The translations under genes were made by a program, and so were the position numbers. 5,553 nucleotides of DNA from an uncultured Flavobacteriales bacterium (lineage in GTDB: Bacteria > Bacteroidota > Bacteroidia > Flavobacteriales_E > Vicingaceae), in contig CAJXRL010000183.1 of assembly GCA_913059105.1 (NCBI GenBank), forward strand, positions 1-5,553. Reading direction: 5' to 3'. The notes below the pieces were generated by a model. It was given only the letters and a program-made list of their open reading frames with translations, was not told the DNA's origin and made no database searches. Below, one piece after another: positions 1 through 4,648 of the stretch; within the stretch, counting starts at the first letter, position 1; each line of letters starts with the position of its first letter.

Positions 1-45
1 GATTTCTGCCTGTCTCGTGGGCTCGGAGATGTGTATAAGAGACAG
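1..45. other. Illumina Nextera adapter (P7 side), not genomic
   Basis: Positions 27-45 are the 19-bp Tn5 mosaic end AGATGTGTATAAGAGACAG. Positions 12-26 are the Nextera read-2 tail GTCTCGTGGGCTCGG. The 8 bases before them (TTCTGCCT, 4-11) sit where the i7 index lies and are the reverse complement of AGGCAGAA, which I recall as index N703; GAT at 1-3 is the end of the P7 arm. This is library sequence left in the assembly. The mosaic end should not be read as a natural transposon end, since a matching adapter closes the other side of the fragment. Confidence 0.98.
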
Positions 46-179
46 GGAATAACAGTGATGTGTGGCGGTGTTTTTTGAGCATGAATTGAACCAAAGGTTT
101 CTTCAATTTCTTTTTGAAACCCAATAATTTCTTCTAAAATAGTTAGGGGGGGAAGAACGGCGAGGAAGTATTTTGGCAT
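46..179 (-). CDS. 2H phosphoesterase / 2'-5' RNA ligase-like protein, N-terminal fragment
   Basis: The reading frame opens at ATG (177-179) and runs without a stop to the adapter junction, giving 44 complete codons that begin MPKYFLAVLPP and reach PPHITVI. The early strand of hydrophobic residues (YFLAVLPP), a helix (LEEIIGFQKEIEETFG) and then H40-I-T42 fit the first half of the LigT/2H fold, in which two HxT/S motifs form the active site for 2',3'-cyclic or 2'-5' phosphodiester chemistry. Only the first HxT is visible; the second motif and the C-terminus lie beyond the fragment, so substrate and activity cannot be judged. The start lies 7 bases past the stop of the GNAT gene on the same strand, so the two are probably co-transcribed. 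No Shine-Dalgarno sequence is present. A run of seven G (146-152, C in the coding strand) lies in the PP codons, and a miscount there would shift the frame, but the protein reads sensibly across it. Confidence 0.75.
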
Positions 180-186
180 AATGGAA

Positions 187-468
187 TTATCTCAAGACGT
201 CTTTAATGTTTTCCTCCTTATCGAATACAGACCTAGCAAAAGGGCAAAGGGGCAAAACTTTAAATTTCTCTTTTCTTGCTTTCTCGATAATAGCGAAGAG
301 TAACTTCTTCCCAACTCCTTGACCTTTTAAACTATCATCTACTTCTGTATGATCAATAATAATTAATTCCTTGCTTGCAATAGAGTAAGTCATTTCTGCC
401 AGACGTTTATTGTTCTCGGTAAAATGAGCTGCTCCTTTTGTTTCGTTTTGTTCTATTTCGATGTTCAC
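187..468 (-). CDS. small GNAT-family N-acetyltransferase (YjdJ/NATD1-like)
   Basis: This 93-residue protein is a minimal GNAT domain of the Gcn5-related YjdJ/NATD1 type, whose members are normally about 90-110 residues, so it looks complete. Visible features are the strand MTYSI (26-30), the strand LIIIDHTEV (35-43), the acetyl-CoA pyrophosphate loop GQGVGKKLL (49-57, motif A pattern Q/RxxGxG/A), and the family signature VLPLCPFARSVFDK (71-84). Members are presumed acetyl-CoA-dependent acyltransferases in the cytosol, but the substrate is generally unknown. The start is GTG at 466-468: an in-frame stop lies six codons upstream with no ATG between, and the next in-frame ATG (residue 26) would remove the first strands of the domain. 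The ATG overlapping it (468-470) is out of frame. It is the first gene of a probable two-gene unit with the 2H phosphoesterase-like gene downstream. Confidence 0.88.
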   Translation of the reverse strand: MNIEIEQNETKGAAHFTENNKRLAEMTYSIASKELIIIDHTEVDDSLKGQGVGKKLLFAIIEKARKEKFKVLPLCPFARSVFDKEENIKDVLR

Positions 469-683
469 ATTGGTAAAGTTATATCAAATACACTTTTGGG
501 TAAGATAAACTTAGCAATAATTAGAAGTTTTATTTATATAGCAAAAGAATAGGGTTAATTCCAAGAACAGAAGTGACTTGTTTAGTAACAAGAGGATTTA
601 ACACCGAACGATTATTTCAGAACTAATAATGCAAATTTGAAACCTTTACGAGCAAGAGAACGTACTATAACAAAAGTACATTC

Positions 684-776
684 ATGAAGGCAAGAAGCTC
701 AGTTTTAGCATTATTTCAATTAATCGTGATAAGTATTGTTTTTTTGTTAATTTTGGTATGTAGTAAAGGATTTTAA
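684..776 (+). CDS. possible 30-residue single-pass membrane peptide
   Basis: ATG at 684 opens a 30-codon frame ending in TAA (774-776). The peptide begins MKARSSVLALFQ and ends VCSKGF. A basic N-terminus (K2, R4) is followed by a continuous hydrophobic stretch at about residues 7-26 and a short polar tail, which is the layout of a small single-pass inner-membrane protein. It is the only plus-strand frame of this kind before the strong plus-strand terminator at 848-879, which gives some support for a transcript here. Against it: there is no Shine-Dalgarno sequence, AT-rich DNA easily encodes I/L/V/F runs by chance, and a better promoter match (748-755) lies inside the frame. I do not recognise a family. 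Confidence 0.3.
   Translation: MKARSSVLALFQLIVISIVFLLILVCSKGF
748..755 (+). promoter_or_regulatory. candidate Bacteroidota -7 box (TAATTTTG)
   Basis: The octamer matches the Bacteroidota housekeeping -7 consensus TAnnTTTG exactly. No TTG -33 element lies at the usual distance; the only nearby TTG, at 736-738, is too close. If used, it would start a plus-strand transcript near 762 that ends at the terminator at 848-879. Such octamers are common in AT-rich DNA, so this is suggestive only. Confidence 0.3.
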
Positions 777-879
777 AAAATCACAGAGTAGTTTTCATAA
801 AGGTAGTAGTAGCCAATTAGTAATTCATAGTACTCTGTGTTAATTAGCCCAAGTTTGTTTTTCAAACTTGGGTTTTTTT
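762..879 (+). ncRNA. candidate small structured RNA of about 115-120 nt
   Basis: Between a perfect -7 box match (748-755) and a strong intrinsic terminator there is a long-range perfect 9-bp inverted repeat, CACAGAGTA (782-790) with TACTCTGTG (831-839), enclosing 40 bases. Together with the terminator hairpin it would fold a transcript into two stem-loops, the common layout of bacterial trans-acting small RNAs. The loop contains a GTAGTAGTAG repeat (about 803-812). No tmRNA, RNase P, SRP or 6S signature was recognised. The 5' end is only a guess from the promoter match. The alternative is that this is the 3' UTR of a longer plus-strand transcript carrying the 684-776 ORF. Confidence 0.35.
848..879 (+). 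terminator. strong intrinsic terminator, plus strand
   Basis: A perfect 10-bp stem CCCAAGTTTG (848-857) / CAAACTTGGG (863-872) with a TTTTT loop is followed at once by seven T (873-879). The stem can be extended outward by G-T and A-T pairs. On the minus strand the hairpin is followed by CTAATTA rather than a T run, so it is oriented to stop plus-strand transcription. Its T tract overlaps the stop codon (878-880) of the convergent methyltransferase gene. No annotated long gene feeds into it from the left, so it points to an unlisted plus-strand transcript. Confidence 0.9.
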
Positions 880-1543
880 ATATCGCTTTTTCGTATTTTT
901 TAGCTAGAATAATATATTGATAGTCAAGTGTTTTTACATCAATTATAACTTTTACAAAGCCGGCATTCTGTAATTCTCTCAATACTTCAAACCCTTCTAT
1001 TCTCATTTCGGTTGGAGGTCCGTGAGGTGTATCTTTTTTCTTAAAGTCAACAATCATGAGTTGCCCACCTGCTTTCATTCCTCTCCAGACATCTCTAAAA
1101 TAGTTATGCCTGTTCTCAATATGATGATAAGTATTTACAACAATTACGGCATCAACTTCTGCGCTATCAAGCTGTGGGCTATCAAAAAGAACTTTTCTAG
1201 TAAAGATATTTAGGCTATCGTGCGAATGGCTGTCAATATAGTCTAAGAATTGCTCATCTACATCAAGAGCAATGACTGAAGCTCCCTTTTGGGCCAACCT
1301 TCTACTAAAATAACCTGTTCCTGCTCCTATGTCAGCAACCGTTTTACCAGTAACATCTCTTAGCTTTGCAAGAACCAAATCAGGTTTTTGCCAGATCTCT
1401 CTTTCAGGATCTTCAAATTTTTGAGTTAACTCTTCAAAAGAGCTCTTATGCATATGGTGATTAGCCTTGCCTTTTTCATGGGTTGAGTTGCCGCAAGCCA
1501 CAAAAACCATCACAATGCAAAATGTTGTAACTGTTTTTATCAT
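878..1543 (-). CDS. lipoprotein with class I SAM-dependent methyltransferase domain
   Basis: This 221-residue protein starts with a lipoprotein-type signal: K3, a hydrophobic core (residues 5-15), then VFVAC with the lipidated cysteine at C17, although -3 is Phe rather than the usual Leu. A His-rich linker (ANHHMHKSS, 27-35) leads to FEDPEREIWQKPDLVL (43-58), then SAM-binding motif I VADIGAGTGYF (69-79), the acidic end of strand 2 in VIALDVDE (90-97), motif IV around VDAVIVVNTYHHIENR (130-145), and GGQLMIVDF (159-167). From memory, many Bacteroidota carry similar lipoproteins with the same His-rich lead and an ERxxxQKP-type motif, so the signal is probably real; the substrate is unknown. The alternative start at M31 would give a 191-residue cytosolic enzyme. 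The start codon lies two bases after the stop of the degraded kinase, implying an old shared transcript. The stop overlaps the T tract of the opposing terminator. Confidence 0.85.
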   Translation of the reverse strand: MIKTVTTFCIVMVFVACGNSTHEKGKANHHMHKSSFEELTQKFEDPEREIWQKPDLVLAKLRDVTGKTVADIGAGTGYFSRRLAQKGASVIALDVDEQFLDYIDSHSHDSLNIFTRKVLFDSPQLDSAEVDAVIVVNTYHHIENRHNYFRDVWRGMKAGGQLMIVDFKKKDTPHGPPTEMRIEGFEVLRELQNAGFVKVIIDVKTLDYQYIILAKKYEKAI

Positions 1544-1545
1544 AT

Positions 1546-1998
1546 CTAACTAAAATTACTTTCAATACTTAACAAAAAGCCATGTTCGCTATCTTTTGCT
1601 TCTCTAAATTCAATTGTAGCATTCAATTGTTTGCAAAGAAGGGGAATTAATGTAACACCAAATGACGTACCTGACTCTTTCATTATTTCTGTATTCTGAA
1701 CATCAGTTCCATTATCAATAGAAATGTATTTGTCTTTGCCATTTAATTCTTTCTAATTACAATTTTGCAAATAATCATGCCTCTTTGCATGGTTATTGTA
1801 TTTGGTAGACAGTTCATTAATGTTAAGATCAAGTGGAATTACAGAATCCATTAATATAAGGAGTCACAATATTTCAATGCTCAAATTTACGTCGTTTGGA
1901 GGGGCATTCAACAATTTGTCTGAGAAGTATCGTAAATGGACATCAAAATCAAAAAGCTCCGCCAGAATCATCAACATCCTTGTAACAGGGAAGAAACT
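1546..1998 (-). pseudogene. decayed sensor histidine kinase, HisKA_2/HATPase C-terminal part
   Basis: Read in one frame on the minus strand, this stretch keeps recognisable HATPase segments but has in-frame stops TGA (1864-1866) and TAG (1753-1755), with another TAA at 1999-2001. Upstream of the TGA, RMLMILAELFDFD resembles the 'R-x-SM-x-LIHExLY' segment of HisKA_2 kinases. Between the two stops, VIPLDLNINELSTKYNNHA matches the N box (typical IPLGLIxNELxTNxxKHA), with the second Asn replaced by Lys. After the TAG come ISIDNGTDVQ (G1/D box position), then SFGVTLIPLLCKQLNATIEF (G2 box and last helix), ending at TAG 1546-1548, two bases before the methyltransferase ATG. All pieces stay in one frame, so decay seems to be by point mutation plus loss of the N-terminal sensor and phosphoacceptor part. 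Upstream in the same frame, HLYTRRLCLIYNF (about 2017-2055) could be a worn H-box region, but that is weak. Two sequencing errors producing these stops would be the alternative; the altered N box argues for true decay. Confidence 0.65.
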
Positions 1999-2127
1999 TT
2001 AAGTAGATATAGAAACCTGGGAAAAGTTATAAATAAGACATAATCTCCTAGTATATAGATGTTAAGGAGGTTGAGCTGTCGTGGGTTTGTATATGCTATA
2101 AACAAAACATTGGTTGCGGCAATTAGT
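1999..2127. other. gene-poor spacer between kinase remnant and marR-type gene
   Basis: No credible reading frame is seen. An AGGAGATTATG string on the minus strand (about 2038-2048) looks like a ribosome site with a start codon but opens a four-codon frame only. An imperfect hairpin at about 2086-2106 (TTTGTATA / TATAAACAAA) follows the MarR stop in its direction of transcription, but it has no T tract and is a poor terminator. The spacer may be further eroded kinase sequence. Confidence 0.4.
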
Positions 2128-2556
2128 TTAAGTTTTCAATTTGCTTTGAAGCTTGTTGAGTAGGTGAAGCAAAGATTTTCCGTCTTCTTTAGTTAAGTTT
2201 TTGTCAATATGAGAGTGAAAAATATCAAGAGTTGGAGTGATCCTATTGACCAATCTTTTCCCTTCTACTGTTAAGTAAATGTCAAAGGTTCGACGGTCGC
2301 TCTTTGATGCTTTTCGTTGCACAAATCCCTTAACTGCCAATAAATCAAGCATTCTTGTTAATGCTGCAGGGTCTTTGAAAGTATCTCCGGCTATATCTTT
2401 TTGATTAGATCCTTCTTCTTCAGCAATTCGTTCTAATATCAACCATTGCTCCTTCGAAACAGGGAAGTTGTTTTCTCGAAAAACCGCTAAGGTTTCGTTC
2501 TTAATTAAATGGAGTGTTTTTTCGAGTTGGAAGGATATGTTCTTTGAGTTGTCCAT
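2128..2556 (-). CDS. MarR-family winged-helix transcriptional regulator
   Basis: The 142-residue length and layout are those of a single-domain MarR dimer. An N-terminal dimerisation helix (about 5-28) is followed by the winged-helix core (33-100): WLILERIAEEEGSNQKDIA (38-56), a recognition helix in the segment KDPAALTRMLDLLAVKGFV (61-79), and a wing with the signature SDRRTFDIYLTVEGK (86-100, D-R-R at 87-89). A C-terminal helical region (104-141) completes the dimer interface. These proteins usually repress a neighbouring gene or themselves and release DNA on binding small phenolic or lipid-like ligands. There is no cysteine, so it is not a thiol-sensing OhrR/MgrA-type member. It lies 133 bp downstream of uvrC on the same strand, with its own candidate -7 box and a long inverted repeat over the start codon, which suggests self-regulation. 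No efflux pump or detoxification gene is visible beside it, so the target is unknown. Confidence 0.9.
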   Translation of the reverse strand: MDNSKNISFQLEKTLHLIKNETLAVFRENNFPVSKEQWLILERIAEEEGSNQKDIAGDTFKDPAALTRMLDLLAVKGFVQRKASKSDRRTFDIYLTVEGKRLVNRITPTLDIFHSHIDKNLTKEDGKSLLHLLNKLQSKLKT

Positions 2557-2592
2557 TTTTGATGAGTTAATAATTGATAGATCATCAAAAAT
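2555..2592 (-). promoter_or_regulatory. 11-bp inverted repeat over the MarR start region, probable operator
   Basis: ATTTTTGATGA (2555-2565) and TCATCAAAAAT (2582-2592) form a perfect 11-bp inverted repeat with a 16-base AT-rich spacer. One arm overlaps the ATG (2554-2556) and the other covers most of a -7 box match (2586-2593). A MarR dimer bound here would block its own promoter. The half-sites are about 27 bp centre to centre, wider than the usual single MarR palindrome, so it may hold two dimers or be used differently. Confidence 0.55.
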
Positions 2593-2593
2593 A
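2586..2593 (-). promoter_or_regulatory. candidate -7 box for the MarR gene (TATTTTTG)
   Basis: Read on the minus strand, these bases are TATTTTTG, an exact match to the Bacteroidota TAnnTTTG element. They would place the transcript start around 2577-2583, leaving a leader of about 20-25 bases before the ATG. No good -33 TTG lies at the usual spacing. The overlap with one arm of the 11-bp inverted repeat strengthens the promoter/operator reading. Confidence 0.45.
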
Positions 2594-2689
2594 AAACAAT
2601 TAATCTGATTTTTGCTTCATTGTGCCAACTTAAATACGTTCTCCTTTCGTTTTTACAATTTTATCTAACAGCGCGAAGTGATCTAACTT

Positions 2690-4492
2690 CTAACTTTTAT
2701 TAAAGTACTTCCACACAGCTTGCGCCCTATTTAATGGAACAATCTCTTCCAATTCTTTTAAAGTGGCCTCTTTAACGCGCTTCACTGATTTAAATTTCCT
2801 TAGTAAATTTTGTATTGATTTTTCGCCAACCCCTTCTATGTTTGAAAGTTCGGTTTGTATGCTGTTTTTAGATCGTTGATTTCTGTGAAAAGTAATGCCG
2901 AAGCGGTGTGCTTCGTTTCGCAGATGCTGCATCACTTTTAATGTCTCAGAAGTTTTATCTAAAAACAACGGATACTTATCTCCTGGATAAAAAATCTCTT
3001 CCAATCGTTTGGCAATTCCTACAATGGCAATTTTACCCCGCAAGCCCAAACGTTCTAAGGCTATTAGTGAGGAGCCTAACTGCCCTTTACCACCGTCAAT
3101 TACAATTAATTGAGGCAATGGTTCGCCTTCTGCAAGTAATCGTTTATACCTTCTGTATACCACCTCTTCCATGCTAGCGAAATCATCCGGGCCAACCACT
3201 GTTTTAATGTTAAAATGGCGGTATTCTTTTTTACTAGGTCTAGTATTTTTAAAAACTACGCAAGCAGCAACAGGGTCACTTCCTTGAATATTTGAGTTAT
3301 CAAAACATTCAATATGAACCGGCAATTCACTTAAACGCATGTCTTTCTTAATGCCTTCCAATATTCTTTTTGTATGCCGTTCCGGGTCTACTTTTTCATG
3401 TTGCTTTCTGCGTTCCAGCATAAAATACTTTGCATTGCGCTCGGACAAATCCAACAATTTCCGTTTATCTCCCCGCTGAGGCTGATGAAAACTTAGACCT
3501 TCCATTTCGAACTCTGGAATAAAAGGCACAACCATTTCTGTTGAAGTGCTGTTGAAACGAGATCTCATTTCTGTTATAGCTATTTCTAGTAATTCGCTTT
3601 CACTCTCGTCTAATCGCTTTTTCAATTCCAGTGTATGTCCTTGAATTATTGCCCCATTACTTACTTTCATGTAATTAACATAAACCAAGTCGTTGTCTGC
3701 GACAAGTGAAAATACATCCACATTGTGAATAGTGGGAGAAACCACCGTGGACCTTGATTGATACTTTTGAAAAGCATCTAGCTTCGTTTTCAAAACTTGA
3801 GCTTCTTCAAAATCGAGCTGCTCGGCTGCTCTTTTGATGGCTTCTTTTAACTCGGTTTTAACCACATTTACATTGCCCTTTATAATGTTCCGTATTTCCG
3901 CTATGTTCTGATCATAATCTTCTTTTGACTGTAAATTTTCGCAAGGAGCTTTGCAATTTCCAATGTGGTATTCCAAACAAAGTTTAAACTTTAATCCGTC
4001 AACATTCTCTTTACTAAGATGGTAGGCGCAAGTTCTAAGTTTGTAATTTTTTCGAATTAAGTCTAAAATGGTATTCATGATGCTTGTCGATGCATACGGG
4101 CCATAATACTCAGAACCATCTTTAATTAGCATTCTAGTTTTAAAAATTCTTGGGAAGGGTTCATTCTTGATGCAAATCCAAGGGTAGGTTTTATCATCCT
4201 TCAACATCACATTGTACCTCGGTTGATGTGTCTTTATCAAACTGTTTTCCAACAGTAGAGCGTCCGTCTCTGACTCAGTAAGAATATATTTTATGTCTCT
4301 TATTTTACTGACTAATAAACGGATTCTGCCACTTTTAGTGTTGTCAGATACAAAGTAAGAGCCTACTCGGTTTTTAAGATTCTTGGCCTTCCCTATGTAC
4401 AGTAGCTTCCCATCCTTATCGTAGTATTGATAAATTCCTGGCTTCTTGGGGGCTGCTTTTACTTTGTTTGATAAGTCTTCGGAAATTTTCAC
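2690..4492 (-). CDS. uvrC: UvrC, excinuclease ABC subunit C
   Basis: UvrC makes both incisions flanking a DNA lesion after UvrA/UvrB damage recognition in nucleotide excision repair. All parts are present in this 600-residue protein, a normal length. The GIY-YIG nuclease domain for the 3' cut has G19-I-Y21, Y32-I-G34, R42, catalytic-type E82 in LLENSLIK, and N94. A cysteine set C155, C172, C180, C184 (spacing x16, x7, x3) matches the iron-sulfur cluster ligands described for UvrC. The UVR helical hairpin that contacts UvrB is at about 210-245. The RNase H-like nuclease for the 5' cut has D398 (ECFDNS), D466 (VIDGGKGQ) and H529 (NEAHRF), and a tandem helix-hairpin-helix lies at about 549-598. 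The start is GTG (4490-4492): an in-frame TAA three codons upstream of it excludes a longer protein, and the reading MKISEDLSNKVKAAPKKPGIY fits the family. It is divergent from the MerR-B12 regulator. No clear terminator follows, so read-through into the MarR gene is possible. Confidence 0.98.
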   Translation of the reverse strand: MKISEDLSNKVKAAPKKPGIYQYYDKDGKLLYIGKAKNLKNRVGSYFVSDNTKSGRIRLLVSKIRDIKYILTESETDALLLENSLIKTHQPRYNVMLKDDKTYPWICIKNEPFPRIFKTRMLIKDGSEYYGPYASTSIMNTILDLIRKNYKLRTCAYHLSKENVDGLKFKLCLEYHIGNCKAPCENLQSKEDYDQNIAEIRNIIKGNVNVVKTELKEAIKRAAEQLDFEEAQVLKTKLDAFQKYQSRSTVVSPTIHNVDVFSLVADNDLVYVNYMKVSNGAIIQGHTLELKKRLDESESELLEIAITEMRSRFNSTSTEMVVPFIPEFEMEGLSFHQPQRGDKRKLLDLSERNAKYFMLERRKQHEKVDPERHTKRILEGIKKDMRLSELPVHIECFDNSNIQGSDPVAACVVFKNTRPSKKEYRHFNIKTVVGPDDFASMEEVVYRRYKRLLAEGEPLPQLIVIDGGKGQLGSSLIALERLGLRGKIAIVGIAKRLEEIFYPGDKYPLFLDKTSETLKVMQHLRNEAHRFGITFHRNQRSKNSIQTELSNIEGVGEKSIQNLLRKFKSVKRVKEATLKELEEIVPLNRAQAVWKYFNKS

Positions 4493-4648
4493 ACTGTAAA
4501 TTTAAAGGCTATCATTGCTTAATCGTTTTAAAAGTAGGATTATTCATGAATGAACCATTTTACGTGTGATGTGTTTTTTATTTGGATTTAACGCAAACAT
4601 CAAGCTTCCGACTAGAGGTAGCTTAATAAGAAACTTGTTTTCATAGTT
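4493..4648. promoter_or_regulatory. divergent promoter region between uvrC and the MerR-B12 gene
   Basis: This 156-bp region must carry promoters for both genes. On the uvrC strand TACTTTTA (about 4530-4537) is a seven-of-eight match to the -7 box. A short perfect palindrome ATTCATGAAT lies at 4542-4551, next to that site. On the plus strand I find no convincing -7 box. An imperfect inverted repeat close to the regulator start is listed separately. Confidence 0.5.
4602..4624 (+). promoter_or_regulatory. imperfect inverted repeat upstream of the MerR-B12 gene, candidate operator
   Basis: AAGCTTCC (4602-4609) and GGTAGCTT (4617-4624) are inverted repeats with seven of eight positions paired and a 7-base spacer, ending 24 bases before the regulator's ATG. 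The overall 23-bp dyad is similar in size to MerR-family operators, and CarH-type proteins often repress their own promoter. I do not see a clear TACA-type direct repeat like the one reported for Thermus CarH, so binding here is a guess. Confidence 0.35.

Larger units (their letters stand above)
469..877. other. 409-bp intergenic stretch without a long gene
   Basis: The left part must carry the promoter of the minus-strand GNAT gene. I see only seven-of-eight matches to the TAnnTTTG -7 box there (for example TAACTTTA just before the GTG), so I do not call it. Two small plus-strand hairpins are visible: CTTGTT/AACAAG at 577-592 with a 4-base loop, and GTACT/AGTAC at 662-679. The right half holds the candidate 30-codon ORF, the candidate small RNA and the intrinsic terminator listed separately. 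No tRNA or known riboswitch core was recognised. Confidence 0.6.

Noticed and set aside
27..45. Tn5-type mosaic end as a natural transposon terminus
   Set aside because: It is joined to the Nextera read-2 tail and an index octamer, and the opposite adapter closes the fragment, so it is library DNA.
577..592. 6-bp hairpin CTTGTT/AACAAG
   Set aside because: It is short and isolated, with no adjoining T tract or conserved context; chance is likely in AT-rich DNA.
1022..1213. Plus-strand open frame of 63 codons
   Set aside because: It lies wholly inside the methyltransferase gene on the opposite strand, and its product shows no domain.
1608..1630. Tandem direct repeat ATTCAATTGT (1608-1617 and 1621-1630)
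   Set aside because: It falls in the codons for a QLNATIEF-like kinase segment and is explained by repeated AAT/ATT-rich codons; there are only two copies and no array.
1796..2002. Plus-strand open frame of 68 codons
   Set aside because: It is antisense to the kinase remnant, whose minus-strand frame gives recognisable HATPase segments; the plus-strand peptide has no recognisable feature.
2041..2048. AGGAGATTATG on the minus strand as a ribosome site plus start codon
   Set aside because: The frame it opens ends after four codons, and nothing recognisable is encoded.
2086..2106. Imperfect hairpin after the MarR gene as an intrinsic terminator
   Set aside because: The stem has a bulge, is AT-rich, and is not followed by a T run in the MarR direction.
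2908..3177. Plus-strand open frame of 89 codons
   Set aside because: It is fully antisense to the RNase H-like domain of uvrC, which is clearly the coding strand.
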